Of a stretch of DNA of 64,000 nt, positions 54,376 through 64,000 are shown piece after piece. The position numbers were made by a program, and so were the translations under genes. The notes below the pieces were generated by a model. It was not told the DNA's origin. It made no database searches and worked only from the letters and a program-made list of their open reading frames with translations. Location of the stretch: NCBI GenBank assembly GCA_949152475.1, contig OX424564.1, positions 40,050,165 to 40,114,164 on the forward strand, in the 5' to 3' direction. How positions within the stretch are numbered: the stretch's first letter is position 1; each line of letters begins with the position of its first letter. The DNA comes from Terebella lapidaria. Its lineage: Eukaryota > Annelida > Polychaeta > Terebellida > Terebellidae.

Positions 54376-56163
54376 TTAGGTTACCGGACCTATGGTCCGA
54401 TAACCTATTGGCATGGCGTTGCGTCCGTCGTCCGTCCGTCGTCCGTCGTCCGTCGTCCGTCCGTTCACATTTTTATCTTTAAAGTATATGGTCAAATCTT
54501 TCTGAAATTTTGCACAAAAATACCTAAAAATATTTCCAGGAAAGGTTTTTTTTAGTTTTCTGATTTCCGCATTTTTTTCAAAATGGCGGCCATTTTTGAC
54601 GAAAAATGCCTGATTTTGGACTTTGGCGGCCATTCTCTCAAAATCTGTTCGATAACTTTTTTTCTTACTGATGCATAACACTCTTCATATGTACTTCTAC
54701 GATGTGTATAAGTTTCGTTGTCCTTGAATCGCTCGAAGTGGGCCATTTTGGGCCCAAACTCGGCCCGAATGGGACTTTCCCATGTTAAATTCTCCTATGC
54801 TTTATAATGGGACACATTAAGCCTAATATCTCACTTAATATTGAGATTAGAGACTAGGAATCAATTGTGGACATATAGGAAATGATATATGCTGAATATT
54901 CTTGTGACCTTGAATTTGACCTCTGACCTCGGTTTCAAGGTCAGAGCGGCCATTTTAGTCGAAAAATGGCCAATTTTGGAGTTTGACGGTCGTTTACTCA
55001 AAATCTGTTCAATAACTTTTTTTCTTATTGATGCACAACACTCCTCATATGTACCCCTGTGACATGTATAAATTTCGTCCCCCTCGAATCGCTCTAAGCG
55101 GGCCATTTTGGCCCAAACTCGGCCCAAATAGGACTTTCCCATGTTAAATTCTCCTATGCTTTATAATGGGACACATTATGCCTAATATCTCACTTAATAT
55201 TGAGATTAGAGACTAGGAATCAATTGTGGACATATAGGAAATGATATATGCTGAATATTCTCGTGACCTTGAATTTGATCTCTGACCTCAGTTTCAAGGT
55301 CAGAGCACAAAATGGCTTATATCTCGCTTACTATCGACTCTACAGCTTAGGAATCAATTGTGGACATATAGGAAATGATATATGCTGAATATTCTGATGA
55401 CCTTGAATTTGACCTTTGACCCCATTTTCAAGGTCATAGGACAAAATGGCTTATATCTCGCTTATTATCGACTCTGCAGCTTAGGAATCAATTGTGGACA
55501 TATAGGAAATGATATATGCTGAATATTCTGATGACCCTAAATTTGACCTTTGACCCCATTTTCAAGGTCATAGGACAAAATAGCTAATATCTCGCTTGTC
55601 ATCGACTTTACGGCTTACGAATCAGTTCTGAACATATAGGAAATGATATATGCAAATTATTGTCGTGACCTTGATTTTGACCTTTGACCTCATTTTCAAG
55701 GTCACAGGACAAAGTGGCTAATATCTCACTTATTATCGATTTTACAGCTTAGGAATCAATTGTGGACATATAGGAAATGATATATGCTGAATATTCTTGT
55801 GGCCTTGAATTTGACCTCTGACCTCATTTTCAAGGTCCAAGTACAAACTGGCTCATACATGTATCTTGCTCCTCTATTGACTGTATGGCTTGGGAATCAA
55901 TTGTTGACATATAAAAAGTGATATACACTGAATATTTTGATTACCTTGAATTTGACCCTTGCCTTCATTTTCAAGGCCACAGCACAAAATTGCTAATATC
56001 TCTCTGTTTTGAATTTACAGCTTAGCAATCAACTGTGGACATGATATATGCTCAATATTATATATGCTGAATATTCTCTTGACCTTGAATTTAACCAGTG
56101 ACCTGGCTAACATCTAAAATATTAAACATTTTCCGGTAACCTATCTTTGGCCCTTGGCCTAAT
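54376..56163 (+). mobile_element. Family A Helentron-like element, long-core copy
   Basis: 5' hairpin GGTTACCGGACC-tat-GGTCCGATAACC, CCGTCGTCC tract. The core has about nine ~115-120-bp units of 'AGGAATCAATTGTGGACATA ... GACCTTGAATTTGACC'. 3' CCGGTAACCTATC and TTTGGCCC-tt-GGCCTAA. Confidence 0.75.
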
Positions 56164-56165
56164 TT

Positions 56166-57545
56166 TTAGCTTAAAAGAGCCTTTGGGCCGATAAGCTATC
56201 GTCGTGGTATTTCGTCCGTCGTCCAGCGTCCGTTGTCCGTCCGTCGTCCGTCCGGGTCTGTAACTTTTTTTTGACATGATGAATTTCCCCATAAATTTGT
56301 CAGAACATACCTTGGGTCAGTGTCTAAAGATTTTTTTGATTGAATCGTTTTTGCCTATTTGGCGGCCATTTTTGACGAAAAATTGCCAATTTTGGATTTT
56401 GGAGGACATTTTCTCAAAAACTGTCTGATCAGTTTCGAGATTTTTGTTTCAAAACATTCCTCTCATGTACCTTTATGACGTGTATAAGTTTCGTTGCTCT
56501 TGAATCGCCGGTCTGCGTGTGGCGGCCATTTTGATTTTTTGACGGGTCGGCGAAAAAAAATTTTTTGTCCCAGATCAAGTCACTATTCGTTTTGAGCCAT
56601 TTCCAGCAAAAAAAAAAAAACATTTTTTTGGCCATTGAAAAGTTTTTTGGACTCAGAAAATTTCACCCGATTTTTCCTTCATAATGGGAGCTGTGCGGAG
56701 TAAACTCATAGAACACTTCAAGATAGAGCCTAAGTATTGGCACTTTCAAATGGGAAATCATATATTGCGGTTTGAGTGATGACCTTGAATTTGACCTTCA
56801 ATGACCTTGGAAGGTCAAAACTACCTTTTTTGTCGAAAAATGGCCAATTTTGGATTTTTGATGGCCATTTTCTCAAAAACTGTCTGATAAGTTTTGAGAT
56901 TTTTGTTTTAAAACATTCCCCTCATGTACCTCTACGATGTGTATGAGTTTCGTTGCCCTTGAATCGCCGGTCTGCGTGTGGCGGCCATTTCGATTTTTCG
57001 ACGGATCGGCAAAAAAAATGTTTTTTGTCCAAAATCAAGTCACTATTCGTTTTGAGCCATTTCCAGCAAAAAAAAAAAACAAATTTTTTTTTTTGGCCAT
57101 TGAAAAATTTTTTGGACTTCACCCAATTTTTCCTTCATAATGGGAGCTGTGCGGAGTAAACTCATAGAAGACTTCAAAATAGAGCCTAAGTATTGGCACA
57201 TTCAAATGGGAAATCATATATTACGGTTTGAGTGATGACCTTGAATTTGACCTTCAATGACCTTGAAAGGTCAAAAACGATGAATTTTGTCTTTAGTGGC
57301 CATTTTGTCAAAATCTATTCAGACAGTTTTTCTCAAAATAATGTATAAGATTCTCTTTATCTACATTTGTGATGCGTAATTTGATTTCGTATTATAGTCC
57401 ATGCAGAAAATGTGTTTCCAGTAACATTTACGAATATGTTTTGACAATTAGAGTTCAAGATCAGTGTAACAATTTATGTGTTGGAAAATCAATACTCTGC
57501 GTTTGTCTTGTATGCCGGTAAGCCACAGCACCCTTGGTGCTATAT
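56166..57545 (+). mobile_element. Family B Helentron-like element, copy 2
   Basis: 5' end TTAGCTTAAAAGAGCC-ttt-GGGCCGATAAGCTA, 3' GCCGGTAAGCCA at 57514 and hairpin AGCACC-ctt-GGTGCT at 57527-57541. It starts two bases after the 3' hairpin of the family A copy, head to tail. Confidence 0.75.
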
Positions 57546-57840
57546 TTGTGGTCCGAAATCAAGTCACTTTTTGTTTTTAGCTGTTTCCAGCCAAAAAAAA
57601 TTTGAAAAAAATTCGGTTATTCTCAGACTTTCAAGCAATCATAAGTGTGACATAGTGTATTCAAAAGCAGAACTTTGGGATTAAATATTCTCATTAATCA
57701 TGTTAATGTGGAATTGTAGGTCATTTGGACTCCAATACCTGCAAAATCAGTCATTTTGGGTATTTTCTCCAAATAATTTTTCGATAAAAACGACGAGAGG
57801 TATCCATATAATCATATAATATATTATCCATATATTATTC

Positions 57841-57842
<2 letters not shown>

Positions 57843-57889
<47 letters not shown>

Positions 57890-57977
57890 CATCTTAGTAA
57901 CTCCACAAATGTATCTCGATTCATTTCTATGGGCCTTTTGGGATGGCGTGAAGCTGAAATGGAATACTGGCTTTTCC

Positions 57978-58039
<62 letters not shown>

Positions 58040-58254
58040 ATATCGATGGGGAGACATATGTCATGCCATCTTAGTAACACCACAAATGTTTTGGATTCAT
58101 TTCTATGGGCCTGGGTGTCCTAGTAGAACTAGTGGTTGGGGTTTGGGACGGCGTGAAGCTGAAATGGAAGCTGAAATGAAGCTGAAATGGAATACAACTG
58201 AATACTGGCTTTTCCTTATTAAACTTATTATTATTATTATTATTATTATTTTTA

Positions 58255-58286
<32 letters not shown>

Positions 58287-58363
58287 GAAATGGAATACAA
58301 CTGAATACTGGCTTTTCCTTATTAAACTTATTATTATTATTATTATTATTATTATAATAAGGA
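57843..58363 (+). repeat. ATT/AAT microsatellites with a repeated spacer
   Basis: Runs at 57843-57890, 57979-58040, 58226-58290 and 58327-58362. Between them recur CCACAAATGT, TTCATTTCTATGGGCC, GGCGTGAAGCTGAAATGGAA and TACTGGCTTTTCCTTATTA, so a retroposon with an (ATT)n tail may have been duplicated. The Asn/Ile homopolymer frames here are artefacts. Confidence 0.85.
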
Positions 58364-59150
58364 TCGTAAAAGGCAACCTCTCCTAAAAATTGTTATAACT
58401 CCCTCAGATTGTAAAATTTGTCAACAAATATGACATATATTATTGTTCTTGCATAGTTTTAGATGGCTACTGGTTCAAACTTGTTTTCATTTTTGGAGTT
58501 TCTGAGATAACTCTCAAAAAGTCTTACGAAACGGGGCATGTCTTGCATTGTGATGAAATACCTTTGAGATGTGCGGATTTCAAATATATTTCAGCATAGA
58601 AGCATTATTTGGGTGTCAATAATTTTCATTAACAGCATTTCTCATTATCTACAGCAAGAAAAAAGTTGAAATTTCCGAATTTGAGAACATGCGGTTCCGG
58701 GGTAGTATTTGAATCACCATCGAAAGCTTCCGTTGACACGCAAATGTTGTTTAGAACAAAGACATCTATTTACCCTTGACCGATTCACTTTTCATGCACA
58801 TGAGTGAGTATATACATATGTTCCATACCCAGAGAAGCGGTAATGATGATCATAGGCACTTGGGTGCATTAACATCATTAAAATCTGCATGTTTGGAAAA
58901 TGGGTACAGGATTCCAGCCGCAGGCGGGGTATGTAAACCTGCCTCGGAAGGGGTATGTAAGCCCGCCTGAGGAGGGATATTGGCATGTATGACATGGAAC
59001 AAGGTGGGAAGATCGACATTTCGTGCACTTAAATTAATATATACATACAACACATGCCAAGACAAGCAGATTTAATGACCCTAGACCCTTGCATTTAATA
59101 TCATGCCCCTTAGGCAGGGGTATGTAAGCCAGCCCAAGGAAGTGTATAGC
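58364..59150. other. No supported gene; GTATGTAAG-type short repeats
   Basis: GGGGTATGTAAACCTGCCTC and GGGGTATGTAAGCCCGCCTG near 58927-58970. Nothing else. Confidence 0.5.
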
Positions 59151-59169
59151 TGCTAAGGAGGGTAGTTGA

Positions 59170-59475
59170 CCCATGCCAGGAGGCCTAAGTATTGGAGTTG
59201 ACCCATGCCTAAGGAGGCCTAAGGTGGGGAGGTGACCCATGCCTAAGGAGGCCTAAGGCGTGGAGGTGTCCAATGCTTAAGGAGGCCTAAGGTGGGGAGG
59301 TGACCCATGCCTAAGGAGGCCTAGGGTGGGGAGGTGACCCATGCCTAAGGAGGCCTAAGGTTGGGACGTGACCCATGCCTAAGCAGGCCTAAGGTGGGAA
59401 CGTGACCCATGCCTAAGGAGGCTTAAGGTGGATAGGTGACCCATGCTTCAGGAGGCCTAAGGACAGGAGGTGACC
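59170..59475 (+). repeat. 34-bp minisatellite, about nine units
   Basis: Unit AGGAGGCCTAAGGTGGGGAG plus GTGACCCATGCCTA, period 34 (for example 59281 and 59315). Confidence 0.9.
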
Positions 59476-59740
59476 CATGCGTATAAGGATGCGAAAGGAG
59501 GTGACCAATATGTAAGCCGGCATAAGGATTGGCATTGGTATGTATGACCTGAAAGGTGGGAAGATCGGCACTTCAAGCACGTAAATGGATATAGACATAC
59601 GTTAATACATGCCTAGACAAGCAGATTTAATGATCCTAGACTCTTGGGTGCATCTGATGTTATGAAAAATAGTGGACTAGTAGGCCTAAGTTGGGATGAC
59701 GGGGTATCTAAGCCAGCCTAAGGAGGTGTATTGGCATATA

Positions 59741-59880
59741 TAATAATAATAATAATACTTTATTTTTATATAGCGCATACAAATTAAAATTCTCGATGCG
59801 CTTAACAATAAAACCACAAGTTAAACAACACAAAAGTGTACAAAACATTATTAAATAACACAAAAGTGAGTAAAATAGAT
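59741..59880 (-). mobile_element. LINE/SINE 3' tail remnant
   Basis: On the minus strand, AAGCGCATCGAGAATTTTAA, GCGCTATATAAAAATAAAGT and an (ATT)n tail. This tail type is common to animal non-LTR elements and their SINE partners. No reverse transcriptase is present. Confidence 0.6.
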
Positions 59881-59985
59881 TAAAATATGCTAGTGGATTA
59901 TATGACCTGGAGGTGGTAAGATCAACTTTTCAGGCGCGTTAATGAATATATACATACCTTAGACTACATGCCTAGGCAACCAGAT

Positions 59986-60088
59986 TTAAAGCTGACGGAG
60001 CCGTATATAAGGGGGGCCCTCCCCCCGCCCACTGCAGAGCATGGGCTGGGGGGACGCCTCCCCTTATATACGGCTACGGCAGCTTTAA
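59986..60088. repeat. 103-bp palindromic element flanked by TTAA
   Basis: TTAAAGCTGACGGAGCCGTA...TATAAGGGG is mirrored with two mismatches in 29 by the right arm, which ends GCAGCTTTAA. Each arm contains TATATAAG. TTAA at both ends resembles a piggyBac-type target, but the arms do not start CCC. Confidence 0.7.
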
Positions 60089-60175
60089 TGTCCCTAGGGA
60101 TGATGGGATATGTAAGTCCCAAGTAGGCTGCTGTGTCAGGGCATCAATGGAAAGAAGCATATTATCTCCTTGTAG

Positions 60176-60645
60176 GGGAGAGACGTGTAATATGGACCAC
60201 CCCAGATAGAAGCAGCAGGACTGCATATATATCCATGGTGATTGACGTAATTATGACACTCATCAATTGTGTCTTTTTGTCATCGAGGAGAACAACATCA
60301 CAGAAGGCATGGTGTATTTAATGAAATTTGAGTGAAAATCGCTAAAAAATGATGTTATTTTTTAATCGTAAGTATTATCATCTGGTCAACTATTGTTTAT
60401 CCCAAGGGCTACGTTGTGATTCCTTATTACATGTCATTAAATATAGTATGTCGAAGGTTAGTTGTAATTATGCCTTCAATTCGTTAGAAACCAAATTACA
60501 CGAGACGTGGTCCATTATCACTACATGGTGGTCCAGACGAGAGACGTGTAATATGGACCGGTGTGTAATATGGACACCCCTGGTAGAAGCAGCAGGACGG
60601 TATATATATTCATGGCGATTGACGTAGTTATGACACTCATCAATT
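60176..60645 (+). repeat. Dispersed ~100-bp direct repeat (60176-60275 and 60538-60645)
   Basis: GGAGAGACGTGTAATATGGAC and its match GAGAGACGTGTAATATGGAC, then GAAGCAGCAGGAC and TTATGACACTCATCAATT, recur 363 bases apart. Confidence 0.8.
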
Positions 60646-60799
60646 TTAGGGACATGACACAAATTAGTGTCTTTCCAGTATGCCTAACCAGTACATACAA
60701 CTAGTAATGTGGTTAGAGTTGGTTTGTATGTTAATCGTAGCCTGCAATTCGAGCTCAGTTGGTTTGCTTTGATCTTCCCCAATAAGTATATCAGTCCCT

Positions 60800-61130
60800 T
60801 TTGTTGGGTAAGTAGTACCCTCAGTAGGGGTATGTAGCACCCTCCGATGGGTATGTCAGGCTTTCAAAGGGGGTATGTATCTCCTTGTATGGGGTATCTC
60901 CAACTTTCGAAGGGGTATGTCGGGCCCTGAAATGGGCATGTCATGCCTTCAATGGGGGTATGTCTGTCTTGAGAAGGGTATGTCTGACCCTCCGATGGGG
61001 TATATCCTGCCTTGCCAGGGGTATATATGACTTTCGTGTGGGGCATGCCCGACCTTCATGTACCCTCATGGGTGGGGTATGTGCGGCCCTTACTTGGAGA
61101 CCATGGGGGTAGTTCAAGATAATCTGTCGT
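60800..61130 (+). repeat. Degenerate ~30-bp repeat of GGGGTATGT type
   Basis: About ten diverged units (GGGTATGTCAGGC, GGGGTATGTCGGGCCC, GGGGGTATGTCTGTC). The repeat reads similarly to the text at 58927. Confidence 0.7.
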
Positions 61131-61147
61131 ACATACCCCCACAATTA

Positions 61148-61148
<1 letters not shown>

Positions 61149-61199
<51 letters not shown>
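61149..61199 (+). repeat. (ATT)n microsatellite
   Basis: Seventeen consecutive ATT units. Confidence 0.97.
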
Positions 61200-61325
61200 C
61201 GAAAGGAAAATTCGATCTGAAATGTACGTTTTCGAATATACACAATGTCATGAAACAAACATACACAATGTTTATTTCCTTTACGTTTAACATTACATGA
61301 ATGGCAAAGTCTTCTAAACACTACG

Positions 61326-61362
61326 CATTTCTCCAGTAACCTTTTCTAGCTCTTGGGTGAAT
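61326..61362 (+). mobile_element. Decayed family A-type 3' end
   Basis: TTCTCCAGTAACCTTTTCTA and GCTCTTGGGTGAATTTTT match the family A end with several changes. Confidence 0.5.
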
Positions 61363-64000
61363 TTTTGTTTTCACACTAAAGGAGATCTCTATCAAAACCC
61401 AGTTTATGTATGCAAACTCGTATGAACGTGCAAAGTAGTTCTTGTTTAAAAAAACGTTTTACAACAATCTCCGTCAAAAACCTTAGACCTATTGATTCTA
61501 TCAACACTTATATCAAGTGTTATGATGGATGGTGATATAATGAACGATAAACAAGCAGCTAGTTCTTGTAGCGCTTTGGGTAAAATGTTTCATGTGATGA
61601 CATAGTGAGTAGTTAAAACTGTTATCGCACCACATGGAACCAATTTGTCATCCGGGGGATAATCCAGATATCAAACAATTACACACTGACACACGTAAGG
61701 TTTTATCGCAGTCGTGCACTGAACTGGACTTGTCATAAATCACGATTAGACCTGCAGTGAAGCTTGTGTTCATGACCACCTGGCACAAGAGACCGACCTG
61801 GGATGTATGACCTCTCGTTGACCCCAAAGGGCTATTAAAATGCAATCCGAGGTCGAATTCTCTCAAGCCCTTTATTCTCTTTTTGGTTACACTAAACATG
61901 AAACTTTGAGAAATTGATGAAGAAGCAACATTTTGATGGGTGATGAAAAAAAACCAATGCGTGATAAAATGATATCACCCGATTACATAGAACAATAACG
62001 ACACGGAATTGAGACATGGCAAGCTGTCATATTGTGAAAAGTAAGAAAATTATATTGTCAAGGCGTGCTACCATGTCTTTCCATGAAAATTATCTTGAGA
62101 AGACGTTTTAACGTGTTATATATAATGGTAAGTCACCTCAAATATCGTTATATTTTTCATGTTAAGATGTCTTGTCGTCATATTTTTTCATAGTTAGACG
62201 TGCTATCGTCATAGTTTTTAGGAAGAGCAGGGATCTTCCTCTATGATGTTGTTTTTTTTTTGGATTTTTGAAATTTTTCTTTTGTTTACATTCTTGAAAG
62301 TGCCACTTGGAACCACAACAGGCCATTCAACTGTGGCCAATTGGGAGAGCTTTTAGAAAGTTTTTAGCGATAATGATCCCAGGAGACGTGTGTTCCGACC
62401 GTTGGTTTTTTTTTTATGTCACCGTTTCATACCCATCACCACTCCCGTTTTGATCTTCACTGAAACAGTGCTTTCTTGCAATCATATGCACTCAAAGTTT
62501 TGCATATACATTCCGCACAATATATAGATACAGTATGCTATTGCAAAAATGAAAAACAAGTTGATACGACAACATAATAATTATCGTTTTAGTGGTGGTA
62601 TTCCACATTCCAGTAGGCAAATTCAATCAGCCTGTGGTCCCTGAGCCAGTCAGCCAGCCAGCCAGCTAGTCACTGAATTGTCCAATCAGGAAGCTGTCTT
62701 GGCGGACACACCCACATGTTTATGATTTACACGTGGATATAATTATATGTAAATTATCACGTGAGCATGTCCCGCCAATTAGCGATAAATACTCGCGCAC
62801 TGGGGTCAAGGTCAAAATGCTCCCACGAGATCGTGGAATCTACTGAGTGCGGTATTTGTGGAAGTACTTATTACGATCCAAATAAATGGTCTTTAATTTC
62901 TATGACTCTTTCCTACTTCACTGGGAATACTTCGTAAAAATATCATAATACAGAGCTTGTTTATGGGGAAATTTAATCAGAAATGCCTACTGAAGTGAAG
63001 CGAGATTTTACGAGATTTGACTAGATCTAGGAACAGACTCAACAGAGAAACAACAAAACTTGGCAGATTTGCCGAACTTTTACAGTAGATCTACACTTTG
63101 TCGGGGGAAAAACTTAGCTTCCTCCTGAAATAAGCAGAAACAAATGGATACTAGCTCATTCATCATGTTTATGATAGTTTGATATTGCCGACGAAAATTG
63201 TCAGTCCTGATTTTGATAGCAGTCACGCTAGCGGCAATTTTGGTTGTTTGACAGGTGACGGTCTTTGCTGACAGTGACACTCATTCACTCACATATACGA
63301 TGATATTCAAACCAGCATTTGGGCAAAGAAAAACATGATCGTAAATTTTTAGCAGTGATGAAAAAAGCTTTCATGCATGTCATAAATCATTGGAGATGCA
63401 GAGGAGTTGTTGAAATGTCTCTGCAGTATAAATCAAAACACTGAAAAAAAACATGAAAAAGATTCTGATCTAAAAAAAACAAAACATTGTGCCTCCTAAA
63501 TAAGAGAAAAATATTCAGAACCTTGAAAATCTTACACATTGGTCCAAATAATAGATCTACTCGGGTGATTTTTATACGGGCTCAATAAGGTACGAGCTGT
63601 CAGTCCTAACTTGACCAATTTTTTGGTCATATCCTTCAATAAATCGAAACATATAACGAGTGATGAAACAGGCTTTCTCCCTGTTAAAATTAGGTTCCTT
63701 CTACATGTTTTCCACCATGTGCCTGTGTTTGTCATTGCCTATGGATTCTGAGAGGAGTGTCTTAAATCTCGATGTAACATTGGCCGACAGTAGAGCACAA
63801 AGTCCCTAATTTGGCCATGCATTTTCTCGTTCAGTTGAAGTCATAATTTAGCTGTATGTTATATCAAATGACAAAACTAATATTTTGTGCCATGACACAA
63901 AGCAATTTGCACATCTTTCAGTCACCTACTAAAGATATTTCGACAGATAGAAATACGAATGTTGGGATGAGCACAGTTTCAGGGAAGGAAAGGATACTGG
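61363..64000. other. No supported gene
   Basis: Only short frames (up to 83 codons on the minus strand at 61648), none recognisable. The promoter-like cluster at 62682 is listed separately. Confidence 0.5.
62682..62814 (+). promoter_or_regulatory. Promoter-like cluster: CCAAT, two E-boxes, TATA-like, receptor site
   Basis: CCAATCAG at 62682, CACGTG at 62730 and 62758, ATAAATA at 62785, and TCAAGGTCA at 62806-62814. Reads to the right. No coding exon is recognised after it in the window. Confidence 0.3.

Noticed and set aside
57835-58376. Poly-Asn and poly-Ile proteins
   Set aside because: ATT/AAT microsatellite translation.

Overview
This 64 kb window is eukaryotic, repeat-dominated and almost free of host genes. 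Several things point to an animal, most likely a marine invertebrate: a DIRS-type and a Gypsy-type retroelement, a tRNA-Val-derived SINE, a LINE-type (ATT)n tail, many rolling-circle-like non-autonomous elements and large minisatellites. I cannot fix the phylum. Short-unit cores with CCGTC-type microsatellites behind a 5' hairpin recall the Helentron/HINE and 'pearl' elements described from insects and bivalves. There is no rRNA, CRISPR array or functional tRNA gene.

Layout. 1-2912: two near-identical 1.46 kb composite tandem units and the start of a third. 2867-5160: a partial DIRS copy. 5165-6728: a family C element split by a family B element. 6728-13855: a longer DIRS copy with 66-bp inverted terminal repeats, split by a family A and a family C element. 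14018-14270: a family D 3' end followed by a 28-bp array made from that end. 15933-16243: a small TIR element packed with CGTACG repeats. 17998-30071: a GC-rich Gypsy-type LTR element with Gag, zinc knuckle, protease and integrase, plus 3.4 kb of extra coding-like frames after the integrase. 30400-33512: nested family A elements. 34337-39540: two family D elements inside a 38-bp minisatellite. 40330-42126: a candidate host gene start with promoter-like boxes and one convincing exon encoding MSYRSYYYSSYSSS.... 42163-45666: a 27-bp minisatellite of about 125 units just after that exon's donor site, then a SINE. 46000-50400: sparse, with promoter-like clusters and an unidentified minus-strand coding-like segment inside a family A element. 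51023-57545: head-to-tail elements of families E, C, A, A and B. 57843-61200: ATT microsatellites, a 34-bp minisatellite, a LINE tail and palindromes. 61363-64000: nothing recognised except one promoter-like cluster.

The most coherent observation is that five families (A-E) of non-autonomous elements share one terminal plan. Each has a 5'-terminal hairpin, a 3' copy of the hairpin arm (a subterminal inverted repeat), a second short hairpin with an unrelated sequence, and an end in CTAG or a T-run. Each family has its own end sequences, while internal modules are shared, and family D carries a decayed family A 3' end about 50-70 bases before its own. This fits Helentron-like elements evolving by swapping or gaining 3' terminators. 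Families A and B also carry many TGACCTTGA motifs, which match the extended nuclear-receptor half-site TCAAGGTCA.
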